From Gemmatimonadota bacterium (GTDB lineage: Bacteria; Latescibacterota; UBA2968; UBA8231): 64,000 bases of DNA. The stretch is from NCBI GenBank assembly GCA_018660835.1, contig JABJJN010000074.1, positions 124,001 through 188,000 on the forward strand. Reading direction: 5' to 3'. The stretch's first letter is position 1; each line of letters opens with the position of its first letter. Below are positions 54,200-63,984 of the stretch, piece by piece. The position numbers and the translations under genes are program-made. The notes below the pieces were generated by a model. It saw only the letters and a program-made list of their open reading frames with translations, had not been told where the DNA came from and searched no databases.

Positions 54200-54241
54200 A
54201 TGAGGGAACTTACTCGATTGAGTGTCTGAGAGCAGATGCCT

Positions 54242-57200
54242 CTATTGTGTCGGCACCTCCCAGATGACGAGTTGCGTCGAATTGTCGAAGGGTGTCCACT
54301 CGTCATCCACACGCACCACAAGTGTCCAATCATTGTCCGCACTCGGTTGCTGAGCAACGTGAGGGAATCCTTCGCCGTCGACGATCTCAATGGCGACCAT
54401 CCATCCCGGCTCGCGCCGGCAACGATTCTCGACGTTGTGCTGCTCCCGTTGTGTGTCGCGGCCATTGACGATGGAACGCGTCAATTGCGACTTCTGCAGA
54501 GTCAGGTCGTAGACGCCCTTACTGAACCCTGCCTGCCAGCGGTACAACACTCGACCCCGATCACGACGCAGTAGTGGATCTTCCTGCACCGGTGGCAGAG
54601 GCTGGGCACCGACCAGTTCCTCTAACGCGGCCAACGCTCGACGTTCCGCATCTCGCACGCCGCGTGCCAGTGGCTTCAATTCTGAAATCCGTTCCTGTAG
54701 CAGGGAATCCGCCTCAGACAATTCTCCCGAACGTGATTTCGGTAGACCTTGATGAAGCTGCAGCATCATGGCGGAGGTCTGCCCATATGCGTTGGACGCC
54801 CGCGCAAGAAGCCCTTTGCGTGCACCCTGATTGCGTTCGGCGGCGATGGCAAAGAAGTCGGCAATCAGTTGCCGGTCCTGTGATCGCCCTTCGTAGTAGC
54901 CGCGGCCCATGCGACCCAGGCGGTCTCTGATCTGGGTCTCACGAGCCCATTCGGTCGTCCACGACCTGCGTTCCCAATCGTGAACCCAACTGTCCCAACC
55001 GGCGACACCCGCTGGACAGCCACGCAGACCCCACAACTCCACGGACTCAGCCCTCGGCTTACGAGCAAATTCCAATGCGACGACGGCAGCACTGTCGACC
55101 CACGCATCGAATGTGAGTGGCTCATGTGATGCCTGGACAACAAGGACGGGCATCTCGAGCCAGTCTCTTCCCGGCAATCGACCCCACGAATTGCGACCGT
55201 AGTCGGTCCACAGGGTGGTGTCTGGCCGAAGACTGTGCACGCGAGCACCACGCCCCTGTTTGCGATAGCCATTCAACTGCTTCCAGCCATCTGCATAACC
55301 TGTGAGGGGGATTCGGCCCTGGGCAATCCATCCAGCGATCGCCTTGCTGGATTCATGGACACCATTGGCACTCGACAACCAGTAGGATAGACCAGCCCAC
55401 TCTAACAGTCTGCCCAGTTCCATGCCGAACTCGGGCTGCCACCCTTCCCTGCCGAAGGCCTTGTGTCCCATGGTGAAGGGCATTCGACTCAAGACAATCG
55501 GCGTGACCGTGTCCGTCTTCGACCACACAGCCATATTCGGGATCTGCGCGGCGATGACGTCGAGGAGTGCCAACGACCTGGCTGCCGGCGCATCGAGCAG
55601 CAGTGAATCGGGTGCCTGACGAAATGTCGCCAGTGGATCCTCATCCGGCTCGAAGGTCTGCTCCGTGCCACCGACTCTCCACGGATCCCAGGCTTCCTGA
55701 GCGCGCACCTGCACATCATCTGTGGGGGGACCACCACCTCGTTGGTAGTAGCGGACCCCAGGATAACGATTGCCAGCGTAGCGTAGATCGTCGATCGGCT
55801 CGCAGATGTTGAAGGAGAAGTCGAAGCGGCCTCGGCCCTGCCCCGAGCGGACCAGCAATCGGTGTTCGCCAGCCTCGACGAAGCCGGGCACTTTGTCACC
55901 ACCCATGACGTGGCGGCGACGACCCTCGTGTTCATAGATCAGTTCGCCATCGATCCACACGGAGACTTCCTCGTCGGATCCGATCCAGAAACGAACGGAG
56001 TCTGATGTGGCCATGGTGAAATGGGAGAAGGCGTAGACAGATTTCTGCACCGGATCATCGTAGTGGGTGTCGAGATCGATCTTGTCGAAGCCGAACCACA
56101 CAACCTCTGACCAGTCATCTTCCCCGGGCACGGGCGACAGTTCTACAATGTCTTCGTCGCTGAATTTGTGATCTCGCTCCAAGGGTCCCAGCAACGTCCA
56201 GCGTCGCGGGCCCATTCCAGTCTGCGCGTGTTCACCCCAATCGCCATCGTCGGCAGCTGACTTTGCAAAACGACTGCGCAGCACCATCGGGTCGCCGCCG
56301 CGCACATCTACCCGGTCGATCGATCCAGGACCAATGCCGCGCTGGGCACCGAGATCGGCAAATTCGAAGTCATCCGGGTTGAAACCCATCAATTGCGCCA
56401 CAACCAGATCCGTGGCGATGGGATCGGCGCCGGCAAGAATGAGATTGGATCGTTTCGGTTCGCCCTCGAAGGCGCCGCCCTCGGTTCCCTGGATCATGTC
56501 GACGACATTGAGATCGACCTGGGAAATCAACACCAGATCGACCCAGGTCTCATCCATCAGCCGAGGCCAATGTGGAATGGGGCCGTGGGTCTCGGTGCCC
56601 CTCGCTTTGTTCCAGCCATAAACGGTTCCAGGGAACAGACCGAAGTGATTCTTCATACAGCACGTGATCTTCGCACCGTGGGTCTTGGCGACGGGGACAT
56701 TGATCCACACATCGGCGTCGATGATACTGGACGCCAACTCGTATTCGTCCCAAAGCAGGCCGCCGCCAGGCACCTGCAGTTTGTAGGCGAGATCGAAATT
56801 GAGATCGTGCACGTCGATATCGATGCCCATGCCCTGCAATTCGGTGACCGTCGCCCGATGACCGGCGATCTCAAAACCATCCTGTAACACCTCGGTTCGA
56901 TCTGCACCGGAGCGTATGTTGACGAGACTACAATCCGCCAGCGCCGGTGACACCCAACCACCAGCGCCTTCGGCGATCAGAATTCGCGCCTGCGGTGACG
57001 CTTCATGTACGAGCAGCGCCACAGCACGCACGACGCGTGCATCGGCGATGATCCCCGTGCCTGATGCGCGGGCGATGGAGATGTTGGGTTTGATCACTAC
57101 GAGCCGGGCCGTGTCCGACACGACCGATCCCATACCACCGATCAGATCCAGAGCACGCGCCGTCATGTGAAAGACCTGGTCCGTCGTCAACATCTGATCG

Positions 57201-57331
57201 CGCTCGATCGGTGTGGGCAACTCCGGGTCATTCGAGGACACCACACTGACGGGAAATTGGGCGTATCCGCGAGTGGGGGCCAGAAGAAGGCACAGCACGA
57301 GGGTCGCAAGTAGTCGGTGAGCCATGGTCAT
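54242..57331 (-). CDS. Secreted DUF362 protein with C-terminal beta-sandwich-like regions
   Basis: 1029 residues. Signal peptide 1-25 ending RGYAQ. DUF362 spans ~75-345: LVVIKPNISI, VPVAKTHGAKITCCMKNHFG (213-230, in parts) with a Cys pair, and ADPIATDLVVAQLMG. Residues ~395-530 resemble a PA14/carbohydrate-binding-like domain (TSDSVRFWIGSDEEVSVWIDGELIYE in parts, LLVRSGQGRGRF). The last ~450 residues are unrecognised, including a helical section ~835-900 and a beta C-terminus. DUF362 proteins are often iron-sulfur associated and of unknown role. It heads the minus-strand operon and may supply the exported partner of the ATP-grasp product. Confidence 0.75.
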   Translation of the reverse strand: MTMAHRLLATLVLCLLLAPTRGYAQFPVSVVSSNDPELPTPIERDQMLTTDQVFHMTARALDLIGGMGSVVSDTARLVVIKPNISIARASGTGIIADARVVRAVALLVHEASPQARILIAEGAGGWVSPALADCSLVNIRSGADRTEVLQDGFEIAGHRATVTELQGMGIDIDVHDLNFDLAYKLQVPGGGLLWDEYELASSIIDADVWINVPVAKTHGAKITCCMKNHFGLFPGTVYGWNKARGTETHGPIPHWPRLMDETWVDLVLISQVDLNVVDMIQGTEGGAFEGEPKRSNLILAGADPIATDLVVAQLMGFNPDDFEFADLGAQRGIGPGSIDRVDVRGGDPMVLRSRFAKSAADDGDWGEHAQTGMGPRRWTLLGPLERDHKFSDEDIVELSPVPGEDDWSEVVWFGFDKIDLDTHYDDPVQKSVYAFSHFTMATSDSVRFWIGSDEEVSVWIDGELIYEHEGRRRHVMGGDKVPGFVEAGEHRLLVRSGQGRGRFDFSFNICEPIDDLRYAGNRYPGVRYYQRGGGPPTDDVQVRAQEAWDPWRVGGTEQTFEPDEDPLATFRQAPDSLLLDAPAARSLALLDVIAAQIPNMAVWSKTDTVTPIVLSRMPFTMGHKAFGREGWQPEFGMELGRLLEWAGLSYWLSSANGVHESSKAIAGWIAQGRIPLTGYADGWKQLNGYRKQGRGARVHSLRPDTTLWTDYGRNSWGRLPGRDWLEMPVLVVQASHEPLTFDAWVDSAAVVALEFARKPRAESVELWGLRGCPAGVAGWDSWVHDWERRSWTTEWARETQIRDRLGRMGRGYYEGRSQDRQLIADFFAIAAERNQGARKGLLARASNAYGQTSAMMLQLHQGLPKSRSGELSEADSLLQERISELKPLARGVRDAERRALAALEELVGAQPLPPVQEDPLLRRDRGRVLYRWQAGFSKGVYDLTLQKSQLTRSIVNGRDTQREQHNVENRCRREPGWMVAIEIVDGEGFPHVAQQPSADNDWTLVVRVDDEWTPFDNSTQLVIWEVPTQ

Positions 57332-57676
57332 CAGATCTCCTGAGACAGGTCGCAGTTACGGTAAGCAGGGCCTATTCATGTCACGTTGTCAACGTGGACT
57401 TTCGTGCCATCTGCGGTATCTGCCCCCATGTGCATGAGCCCTATTTGTCTGCCCGACTTGTATGGCCTGATGGCGAGTGTGTAGGCCTCGGCGGCGATTG
57501 GCGCAACCGGCTCCTGTGTGCATCTTCCCCGCGACTGCACATCTGCGGCTGCCCTTCAGGAGCATCGAGAAGCTGCTGCTATGCTCGAGCAACCCAGACC
57601 AAACTCGATCGCGCGCCGGGCAGCCGTGTCGCCTAGGCTGTATCGAATAGGCCGTATCAACAAGGGGAGAACAGTG
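57332..57676. other. 345-base divergent gap with one small inverted repeat
   Basis: No gene or RNA is evident between the DUF362 gene and the BNR-type gene. An imperfect inverted repeat, GTCACGTT-GTC-AACGTGGAC (57380-57399), lies ~50-70 bases upstream of the DUF362 start and could be an operator. The end of the gap holds an AGGGGA ribosome site for the plus-strand gene. Confidence 0.4.
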
Positions 57677-59002
57677 ATGACCCTGCAGGTTCACGTCGAG
57701 GTGGAAGAGCAGATCGATACGTACGAGCCGGCCAACAATGGCGCCGGGCCTCTGTGGTGCCACGGTTGTACCGTGATCACGCGTCATCAGGACGGCGTGT
57801 TTGCCGTAGGCCTCGAAACACTCCCCAACGAAGTCCCCCTGAACAACACCCGGTGGGTCCTCTATCACCGCCACGATGATGGTGACTGGAAGGCCATTCA
57901 CCGGAATGTCGGTCGCACGCGTGAACCATCCCCTATTGCCCTGCTCGGAACCGACCTGCTGGTCTCAGCCAATCCGACCCTGGCCGCCACCGGTGAGTAC
58001 GGTGGCAACGCAGAGGCAGTTGTCTTTCGCTTCGATGTCACAGATCTGGAGCAAGAGCCCACCTCACGACAGCCAGACTGGGTGGGAGATCCCCCCTTTC
58101 GTGACCACTCCTATCGCACCTTCATCGGCGACGCGGCCACCGGTCAGGCCCTCTATATGCAGAACGAAGGCTACGATGTGGCGCACCTGTCCTTCTTGGA
58201 TGGTGGACAGTGGCACGGAAGGGGCGTGATTCGCTGGCCTTTCGGCGATGGCTATGCGAAACCTCAGCCCCTGCGGCTGTGTTATCCGAATGTCCAGTTG
58301 CGCGATGGTGTCGCCCACTTCCTCGGTGTCGGCGACATCGTCGAGCCCGTCGAGGCGTGGCGTGAGGCCAAGAAGAAGATCACGGGCCGTGACTGGGACT
58401 ACGTTTTCCGACGACTCTTTTACAGTCGATCGCGACCTCTCACCCAGAAGACAGCGGATCCCTTTGGCTCCTGGTTGGAACTGGCCAATCGCGATGAGAC
58501 GGCGGGCGCTACACGCAACTGCGATCTGTGGGTCGATCCGCAGGGCAGGACTCATGTGATGTGGGTCGAGACCAGCACGGATCATCGGATCCGAGATCAG
58601 TTTTTCCCGGGCGTGGAGATCCGACACAGTCTGGAATACGCCGTCATCGTCGACGAACAGATCCAACTTCAACGGACCCTGGCAACCCTCGGCGAGGACG
58701 AAGAGGGCCCAACACCCCACGTCGCCCGGTTTCATGAGATCGCACCGGGGCACGTGGTCGTCGTGGCTCAGTTTTCCACCGATCAGGGTGCCGAATACCG
58801 AGTTGGTGAACTCCCCGATTCCGAGCAGATCGATTCCGAGCAGATAACCTGGACGCCGATCCGGTTTGCCAGACCCATGTCAGGAACATTCCTCACCAAT
58901 ACCGTGCGCAGTGGCTGTATACCGTCGAACACTCTCGACATGGTGGGCAGTATCGATGGGCCTGCCCTGGGCTACGCGCGTATCCGCATCGAGGCCACAT
59001 GA
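57677..59002 (+). CDS. BNR-repeat-like beta-propeller protein
   Basis: About 441 residues from ATG 57677, where AGGGGA lies ~8 bases upstream. GPLWCHGCTVITRHQDGVFAVG (in parts), RWVLYHRHDDGDWKAIHR, PSPIALLGTDLLVSANP and DLWVDPQGRTHVMWVET are blade-like strands of a sialidase/BNR-type propeller. No catalytic triad can be assigned, and there is no signal peptide. A 15-base in-frame duplication gives DSEQIDSEQI near residue 380. It overlaps the next gene by 4 bases (ATGA), implying a joint role with the TIM-barrel protein. Confidence 0.72.
   Translation: MTLQVHVEVEEQIDTYEPANNGAGPLWCHGCTVITRHQDGVFAVGLETLPNEVPLNNTRWVLYHRHDDGDWKAIHRNVGRTREPSPIALLGTDLLVSANPTLAATGEYGGNAEAVVFRFDVTDLEQEPTSRQPDWVGDPPFRDHSYRTFIGDAATGQALYMQNEGYDVAHLSFLDGGQWHGRGVIRWPFGDGYAKPQPLRLCYPNVQLRDGVAHFLGVGDIVEPVEAWREAKKKITGRDWDYVFRRLFYSRSRPLTQKTADPFGSWLELANRDETAGATRNCDLWVDPQGRTHVMWVETSTDHRIRDQFFPGVEIRHSLEYAVIVDEQIQLQRTLATLGEDEEGPTPHVARFHEIAPGHVVVVAQFSTDQGAEYRVGELPDSEQIDSEQITWTPIRFARPMSGTFLTNTVRSGCIPSNTLDMVGSIDGPALGYARIRIEAT
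58817..58845. repeat. In-frame direct repeat in the BNR-type gene
   Basis: GATTCCGAGCAGAT occurs at 58817-58830 and 58832-58845, a 15-base period that encodes two DSEQI units. The frame is kept, so it looks like a recent replication-slippage duplication. Confidence 0.8.
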
Positions 59003-61422
59003 ATCCCTCCTTCGAGAAAGAGTGGCGGACAAAGGTCAAGGCCGTTCGCGCCTCGACCTTCTGGCAACATGTGTCGGCACCGCCCACGACACCGATCCCT
59101 CCCGCTCGGCTTCGGCCGCGGCCGGGCGAGGTAGCCGTTGACGCCACGTGGTCACTGTGTCTGGAGGGTGACGTCGCCGCAAAGGGACCTGCGCAAGCAG
59201 GGTGCGACGATCTGCACCTGTTCCTGCGTCGACTGGGACTGCGCTTGCGACGGGAGATGCGGCTGCCTTCGGCGGCTGGTTCGAGCGCGCGTCCGCAGGC
59301 GTCGACCGAGAGCCGGGTGCCCGTCCTCCTGCTGCGGTTGCGCTCAAGCAAGGAGTCGGCAAACCGCTGGTGCAGCCGCTTTCAACTTGATGTGCGGCGT
59401 GATGGTATCACCGTCACTGCACCCAACGAACCGGCTCTGCTACGCGCCTGTCTCTGGTTGTCCAACTACTGGAGTCTGCGCCGCAATGCGCATTTGAGAC
59501 TCGGTCGACGCACGGTGAAAGCCAGCGTCGAAGTACACACGGGAGCCGATCTGTGGGGTGGCTTCTCTACCACCCAGGCCTGGCCTTTCGGACGAGAGAC
59601 AGACGACAACTTCATCGAACTGGCACGAGTTGGTTTGACGGCGACGCCCGTCATGACAGTGCTCGAAGACTATCTGCTGCCCACGGGTGGGCCCTTCGAC
59701 CATCTGGCCCATCCACAGGCCAAACAGAATCGACGGCGTCTGCAGCGTCTGGCTCGCGCCGCCGCGCAGCGCGGCGTGCACATCATGCTCATGGGATACA
59801 ATCCCAAGTTGGCCCCCGACGACCCCTTCTTTCGCCGTCGACCTCGTTCGCGGGGGGCACTGCAGGCAACGGGTGCCTTCCGCTGTCTGTGCACGAGCGA
59901 TCCGGCGACACGTCGATTCCTTGCTGACAGTTGGGCTTCACTATTTGAGCAGATTCCCGAGTTGGGTGGCATCATCGCCATCACCGGTGGCGAGGGTTTC
60001 TACCACTGTTTCATGCGCTCCGCGACACAAGCTGCTGACTGCCCACGTTGCGGCAAGCGTCCCGGGTCTGAAGTCGTGGCCGAGTTCGTCAATGACGTGG
60101 CGCGCCGAATCCGGCAGGTTCAGCCCGAGGCCCGACTCGTCACGTGGCCGTACTCCGCCGGTCACTGGTCGGGTGATCGTGATCAGGATGCCTACATTGC
60201 GGCGCTGGATCCCGAACATGTCATCTTTCAGACGGAAATCGACAAGGATTCCGTTGATTGGCGTGAGGCGGGCTACGCCAAGGACTGCTGGGACTATTCG
60301 ATGAGCAAGGTCACCGTGAGCGAGCGCTGCCGTCGACAGCGGCAGTTGTGTCGTGACGCAGGACTGCCCTTCAGCACGAAGCTCGAAATCAACACCTCCA
60401 TCGAGTGTCTGAATGTCCCCTATCTGCCAGCGCTGGAGAATCAGCGGGCCATCTGGACCAATGCGCGTGCCCTTCGTCCCGCCGCCATCCATTCTCGCTG
60501 GATGTTCGATGGCGCCTGCAAGTCGGCGTCAGAGGAGGTGGGTTATTGGTCGATCTGGGGGAAAGGCACAGAGTATGCCGATCTGGATCAGACCTTGAGT
60601 GCGATCGCTGCACGCGACTTTGGCAGCCAACCTGCAGCGACGGCCGTGCGCCGTGCGTGGAGTGATTTCTCCGAGGGCCTGCGGCATCACCCACAGCTCG
60701 ACTACTACAAGGGATCCTTCTTCATCGGCCCAGGTCAGCCTTTGGTTCTTGATACAGCGTCGGCAACGCAGCCGGACCAACAGCCCTCGCAGCTGGACCC
60801 AGCCTTCTTCGGCGCTTTCTACTGGCATTGGGAGAATTCGGTCTCCGACAACGCCCAGTTCCTGGTGCAGCGAGACCCACTCTTCTACTACCGACCCGCC
60901 TTTCGCGCCATGGCGCGCCGGGGACCCAATCGCGGACACGATGTGGCCCTCGACGAATTGCAGGAACAGGCCCGACTATGGGAGCGTGGATTGCGTTCCC
61001 TGGAACAGGCGGGCAAACACGTACCCCGTCACTGTCGGGCGCGTTATCGACGTGAGCTCGATCTGAGTCGATGGCTGACCTGGACGTGGCGGTCAGCGGC
61101 TCGTGTCGAGGAATTTCTGCGCTTGCGCGACACGATCGGTGAATTCTCCGCACGTCGGTGGGTCAGAAGTGGCCATCTGGCGGAGAATCTGCGGGATCTG
61201 CAGCAGATGACGACCCTGGCTCAGCAGGAGCTGGAGATGACCCAGGCCGCCCTGAAGCTCATCACCGACCGGGGCGCTGCCCTCGACTTCCTCGATCTGC
61301 GTCTGCGCCTGGATATGGGCACCGCATCGACGCCACAGATCCTGACGGCGAAGATCAAGCAGCTTCAGCGTCTTCTGCACGAACAGTTACCCGCGTGGCG
61401 AGACGAACTGCACGTGTGGTAG
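58999..61422 (+). CDS. GH20-like TIM-barrel glycosidase-related protein
   Basis: 807 residues. Residues ~108-165 (VPVLLLRLRSS..., DGITVTAPNEPALLRACLWL) look like the GH20b domain that precedes beta-N-acetylhexosaminidase barrels. The barrel region from ~170 contains VGLTATPVMTVLEDY, HIMLMGYNPKL, ELGGIIAITGGEGF (possible catalytic Glu) and AADCPRCGKRPG (a CxxC pair). The C-terminal ~250 residues are helical. I cannot name the substrate; hexosaminidase-like activity on a GlcNAc or uronate glycoside is only a suggestion. It overlaps the BNR gene by 4 bases. No signal peptide. Confidence 0.62.
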   Translation: MNPSFEKEWRTKVKAVRASTFWQHVSAPPTTPIPPARLRPRPGEVAVDATWSLCLEGDVAAKGPAQAGCDDLHLFLRRLGLRLRREMRLPSAAGSSARPQASTESRVPVLLLRLRSSKESANRWCSRFQLDVRRDGITVTAPNEPALLRACLWLSNYWSLRRNAHLRLGRRTVKASVEVHTGADLWGGFSTTQAWPFGRETDDNFIELARVGLTATPVMTVLEDYLLPTGGPFDHLAHPQAKQNRRRLQRLARAAAQRGVHIMLMGYNPKLAPDDPFFRRRPRSRGALQATGAFRCLCTSDPATRRFLADSWASLFEQIPELGGIIAITGGEGFYHCFMRSATQAADCPRCGKRPGSEVVAEFVNDVARRIRQVQPEARLVTWPYSAGHWSGDRDQDAYIAALDPEHVIFQTEIDKDSVDWREAGYAKDCWDYSMSKVTVSERCRRQRQLCRDAGLPFSTKLEINTSIECLNVPYLPALENQRAIWTNARALRPAAIHSRWMFDGACKSASEEVGYWSIWGKGTEYADLDQTLSAIAARDFGSQPAATAVRRAWSDFSEGLRHHPQLDYYKGSFFIGPGQPLVLDTASATQPDQQPSQLDPAFFGAFYWHWENSVSDNAQFLVQRDPLFYYRPAFRAMARRGPNRGHDVALDELQEQARLWERGLRSLEQAGKHVPRHCRARYRRELDLSRWLTWTWRSAARVEEFLRLRDTIGEFSARRWVRSGHLAENLRDLQQMTTLAQQELEMTQAALKLITDRGAALDFLDLRLRLDMGTASTPQILTAKIKQLQRLLHEQLPAWRDELHVW

Positions 61423-61538
61423 CGGACGCTCAACAGCCACCTTGCTACTTGCCGCTTGATCCTTCGGCTACGATCCACCACATTGCGGCCGCCGGCCCTC
61501 CTTTGCCTCACTGTTTACCTCACTGAAGAGCGAATCAC

Positions 61539-62819
61539 ATGAAGATCAAGTCTGTCGACCTCACCTACCTGAACGTCCCTTTCACGCCACATACTGACAA
61601 ACATCTGAAATACTGGCTGCCCCATTGGCACATTACGCAGGTCTGCCGCCTGACAATGGACAATGGCATCGTCGGTATTGGTGAGACGATTCCCAATTAC
61701 ACGTGGTCGAGAGTCCCCGATGATATCGAGGATCAGATTCTCGGCGAGGAAGCAGCCTCGTTGATGTGGAATGACGGCATCGGTGCGGGGGTGCAGATGG
61801 CGATCTTCGACGCCATCGGCAAACATGAAAATGTACCCGCCCATCAGTTGCTGGGGAATCAGGTGCGCGACTACGTGCCCTTGTCGTGGTGGAACATGGA
61901 CATGCCCGCCGCCGACTGGGCGCGGCAATGTGCCGACGCGCACAAGGCTGGCTACACGTCGGCAAAGCTCAAGGCACGTTCATGGCAGGATGTCCGGGGC
62001 GCAGTGGAAGCGATCCTCAAAGTCGTACCCGAACACTTCCACCTCGACTTCGACTACAATGGCACGCTGGACAATGCCGCCAATGCCGTGGCCCATCTCA
62101 AAGCGATGGAAGCCTACCCACAGGTGGCGATGATCGAGTCACCGATTCCGCAGGGCGATGTCGCCGGTTCGAAGCAGATCCGCCAGAGGATCAACAAAGC
62201 CGTCGCCATGCACTACGGCTCGCCTCCCATCCTGACGACGCTGGCCGAGGATGTGACCGATGGATTCGTCGTCTCCGGCGGCGCCAGGGCCATCTCTGAG
62301 CAGACGGCCATCGCCGATGCGGCAAACAAGCCCTACTGGTTGCAGTTGGTGGGCACGGGAATCACCACCACGTGGGCTGCCCATCTCGGGGCCGTCCACA
62401 AAGCGGCCAAGTGGCCCGCCATTACCTGTATGAATATCTGGAAGGAGCAGCTGATCCGTGACAAGATTGTGATGCGCGGTGGATATCATCAGGTGCTGGA
62501 CAAACCAGGGCTCGGCATCGAGTTGGACGAGAAGACGATCAAGAAACTGACCGTCGACTACCACTGGATCGACAAGGTCCGCCACGTCTATCGCTACGCG
62601 CGCAAGTCTGGCGAGGTGGTCTACATGGGTGCCAGCAAGGAGGATCTGCAACGTGTGTATCCCGCCGCCGCCCTGCCCGTTTGTGAGCGCGGCTCGGTAA
62701 CCTTGCCCTATGAGGATGATGGCTCGAAGAGGTTCAAAGAGATCTGGGAAGCGGTTCAGGATGGCAAAACGCTGCGACGCTTCGAGGGCCGCAAACGTGC
62801 GCCGGCGAAGCGCAAGTAG
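61539..62819 (+). CDS. Enolase-superfamily sugar-acid dehydratase (mandelate racemase/MLE type)
   Basis: 426 residues. The catalytic Lys-x-Lys is in YTSAKLKAR (~142-150). Metal ligands follow in HLDFDYNG (Asp) and VAMIESPIP (Glu). The N-terminal capping domain (IKSVDLTYLNVPF...) and the C-terminal VYPAAALPVCERG complete the fold. Members dehydrate sugar acids or racemise carboxylates. GAAGAG about 8 bases upstream of ATG supports the start. It stands 116 bases after the GH20-like gene and converges on a Gfo/Idh gene, a common catabolic pairing. Confidence 0.87.
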   Translation: MKIKSVDLTYLNVPFTPHTDKHLKYWLPHWHITQVCRLTMDNGIVGIGETIPNYTWSRVPDDIEDQILGEEAASLMWNDGIGAGVQMAIFDAIGKHENVPAHQLLGNQVRDYVPLSWWNMDMPAADWARQCADAHKAGYTSAKLKARSWQDVRGAVEAILKVVPEHFHLDFDYNGTLDNAANAVAHLKAMEAYPQVAMIESPIPQGDVAGSKQIRQRINKAVAMHYGSPPILTTLAEDVTDGFVVSGGARAISEQTAIADAANKPYWLQLVGTGITTTWAAHLGAVHKAAKWPAITCMNIWKEQLIRDKIVMRGGYHQVLDKPGLGIELDEKTIKKLTVDYHWIDKVRHVYRYARKSGEVVYMGASKEDLQRVYPAAALPVCERGSVTLPYEDDGSKRFKEIWEAVQDGKTLRRFEGRKRAPAKRK

Positions 62820-62892
62820 CGCCAGTTTTCACCAGACTGGGATTCCGGCTTTGCGCTGGAGGTGGGATTGAGAATACGGAGTCGGGCCGACC

Positions 62893-63984
62893 TCAAGTCG
62901 ACGCGGATCCGAGCTGTATCGCCCCGCCACGCTTGATCGCTTCGGCACCGGCGGCAACGATTTCCATGGCTTTGAGCCCTTCGTGGTGCGTCACCGCGAA
63001 GGGCTCTTTCTTGATACACCCTTCAACAAAGTCAGCCGCTTCCGCTTTGTACGCAGGCCCGAAACGTCGGATGAAGACAGGCACGGGGCGTTCGTAGTCG
63101 CGCAGATCGTATGTCTGCTGCTCAAGGACTTCGTGATCGAGACCCACCGCTTCCAGGCGAACCCGCAAGGGGTCCTCGTCGAAGTGACCTACATGGATGC
63201 GACCACGTCGCCCGAAGAGCAGACACTCATTCCGATAACCCGCCACGTGATTGCGACTCACCTGTAGTTGCGCTGTCAGGTCCTGCTCAAACCACATCTG
63301 CACGAAGGCATCATCGAAATCTTCCACCGTCACATCGGGGATTTGCTGATTGTGCAATCGCGCCCCAAAGCCGGCGATCTGCGTCGGATAGCGCTTCGCC
63401 ATCCAAAGAATCTCATCCGCATTGTGGACGCCCATGTCCGACAGCAGTCCGGCACTCTGGTAACCGACCGGAGGTGGTTCCGGATCTTCGAGGATGGACA
63501 CGATCTTGAACAACTCGCCGATGATCCCCTCTCGGAGCAGCTCGTGTGCTCGTAGCATGGCCGCATCGTATCGGCGTTGGAAAGCGAGCATCACCGCTCG
63601 CGACCGGGTCTCGTCTTCCTCAAGCCAGACGGCCAGTTGTCGCGCCTCGTCGAGGGTGTCGCCGAGAGGTTTTTCCAGTAACACGCGCATGCCGGCCTCG
63701 ACCATCACCTGCGTGTCGCGTCGATGGTCGATCGTGCGCGAGGCAATAATGGCCGCATCGGCAATACCCGATGCGACAAGGGCTTCAGTGGAATCGAAGG
63801 ACGTGATGGGGGTTTCCTGCTGAGCACTCAATCGCTCGGCGACACGCATCGCCGTGTCCTGATGACGATCGACGACAGCAACCAGCTCGCAGTCTTCTCT
63901 TTCCGCAGCCAGCTCCTGCAGATGTTGAGCGTGGAAGACACCGATACGCCCCACGCCGACGACCGCAAGTCTCAGCCCAGTCAC
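62893..63984 (-). CDS. Gfo/Idh/MocA-family oxidoreductase (inositol-dehydrogenase-like)
   Basis: 363 residues. GLRLAVVGVGRIGVFHAQHL is the Rossmann motif and MRVLLEKPLGDTLD (~100-113) the catalytic signature. GLLSDMGVHNADEILWM near 185 carries the His used by inositol 2-dehydrogenase-like enzymes. The start is a GTG at 63984, 16 bases from the window end. The gene converges with the enolase-superfamily dehydratase, and the two may act on consecutive sugar-acid intermediates. Confidence 0.88.
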   Translation of the reverse strand: MTGLRLAVVGVGRIGVFHAQHLQELAAEREDCELVAVVDRHQDTAMRVAERLSAQQETPITSFDSTEALVASGIADAAIIASRTIDHRRDTQVMVEAGMRVLLEKPLGDTLDEARQLAVWLEEDETRSRAVMLAFQRRYDAAMLRAHELLREGIIGELFKIVSILEDPEPPPVGYQSAGLLSDMGVHNADEILWMAKRYPTQIAGFGARLHNQQIPDVTVEDFDDAFVQMWFEQDLTAQLQVSRNHVAGYRNECLLFGRRGRIHVGHFDEDPLRVRLEAVGLDHEVLEQQTYDLRDYERPVPVFIRRFGPAYKAEAADFVEGCIKKEPFAVTHHEGLKAMEIVAAGAEAIKRGGAIQLGSAST

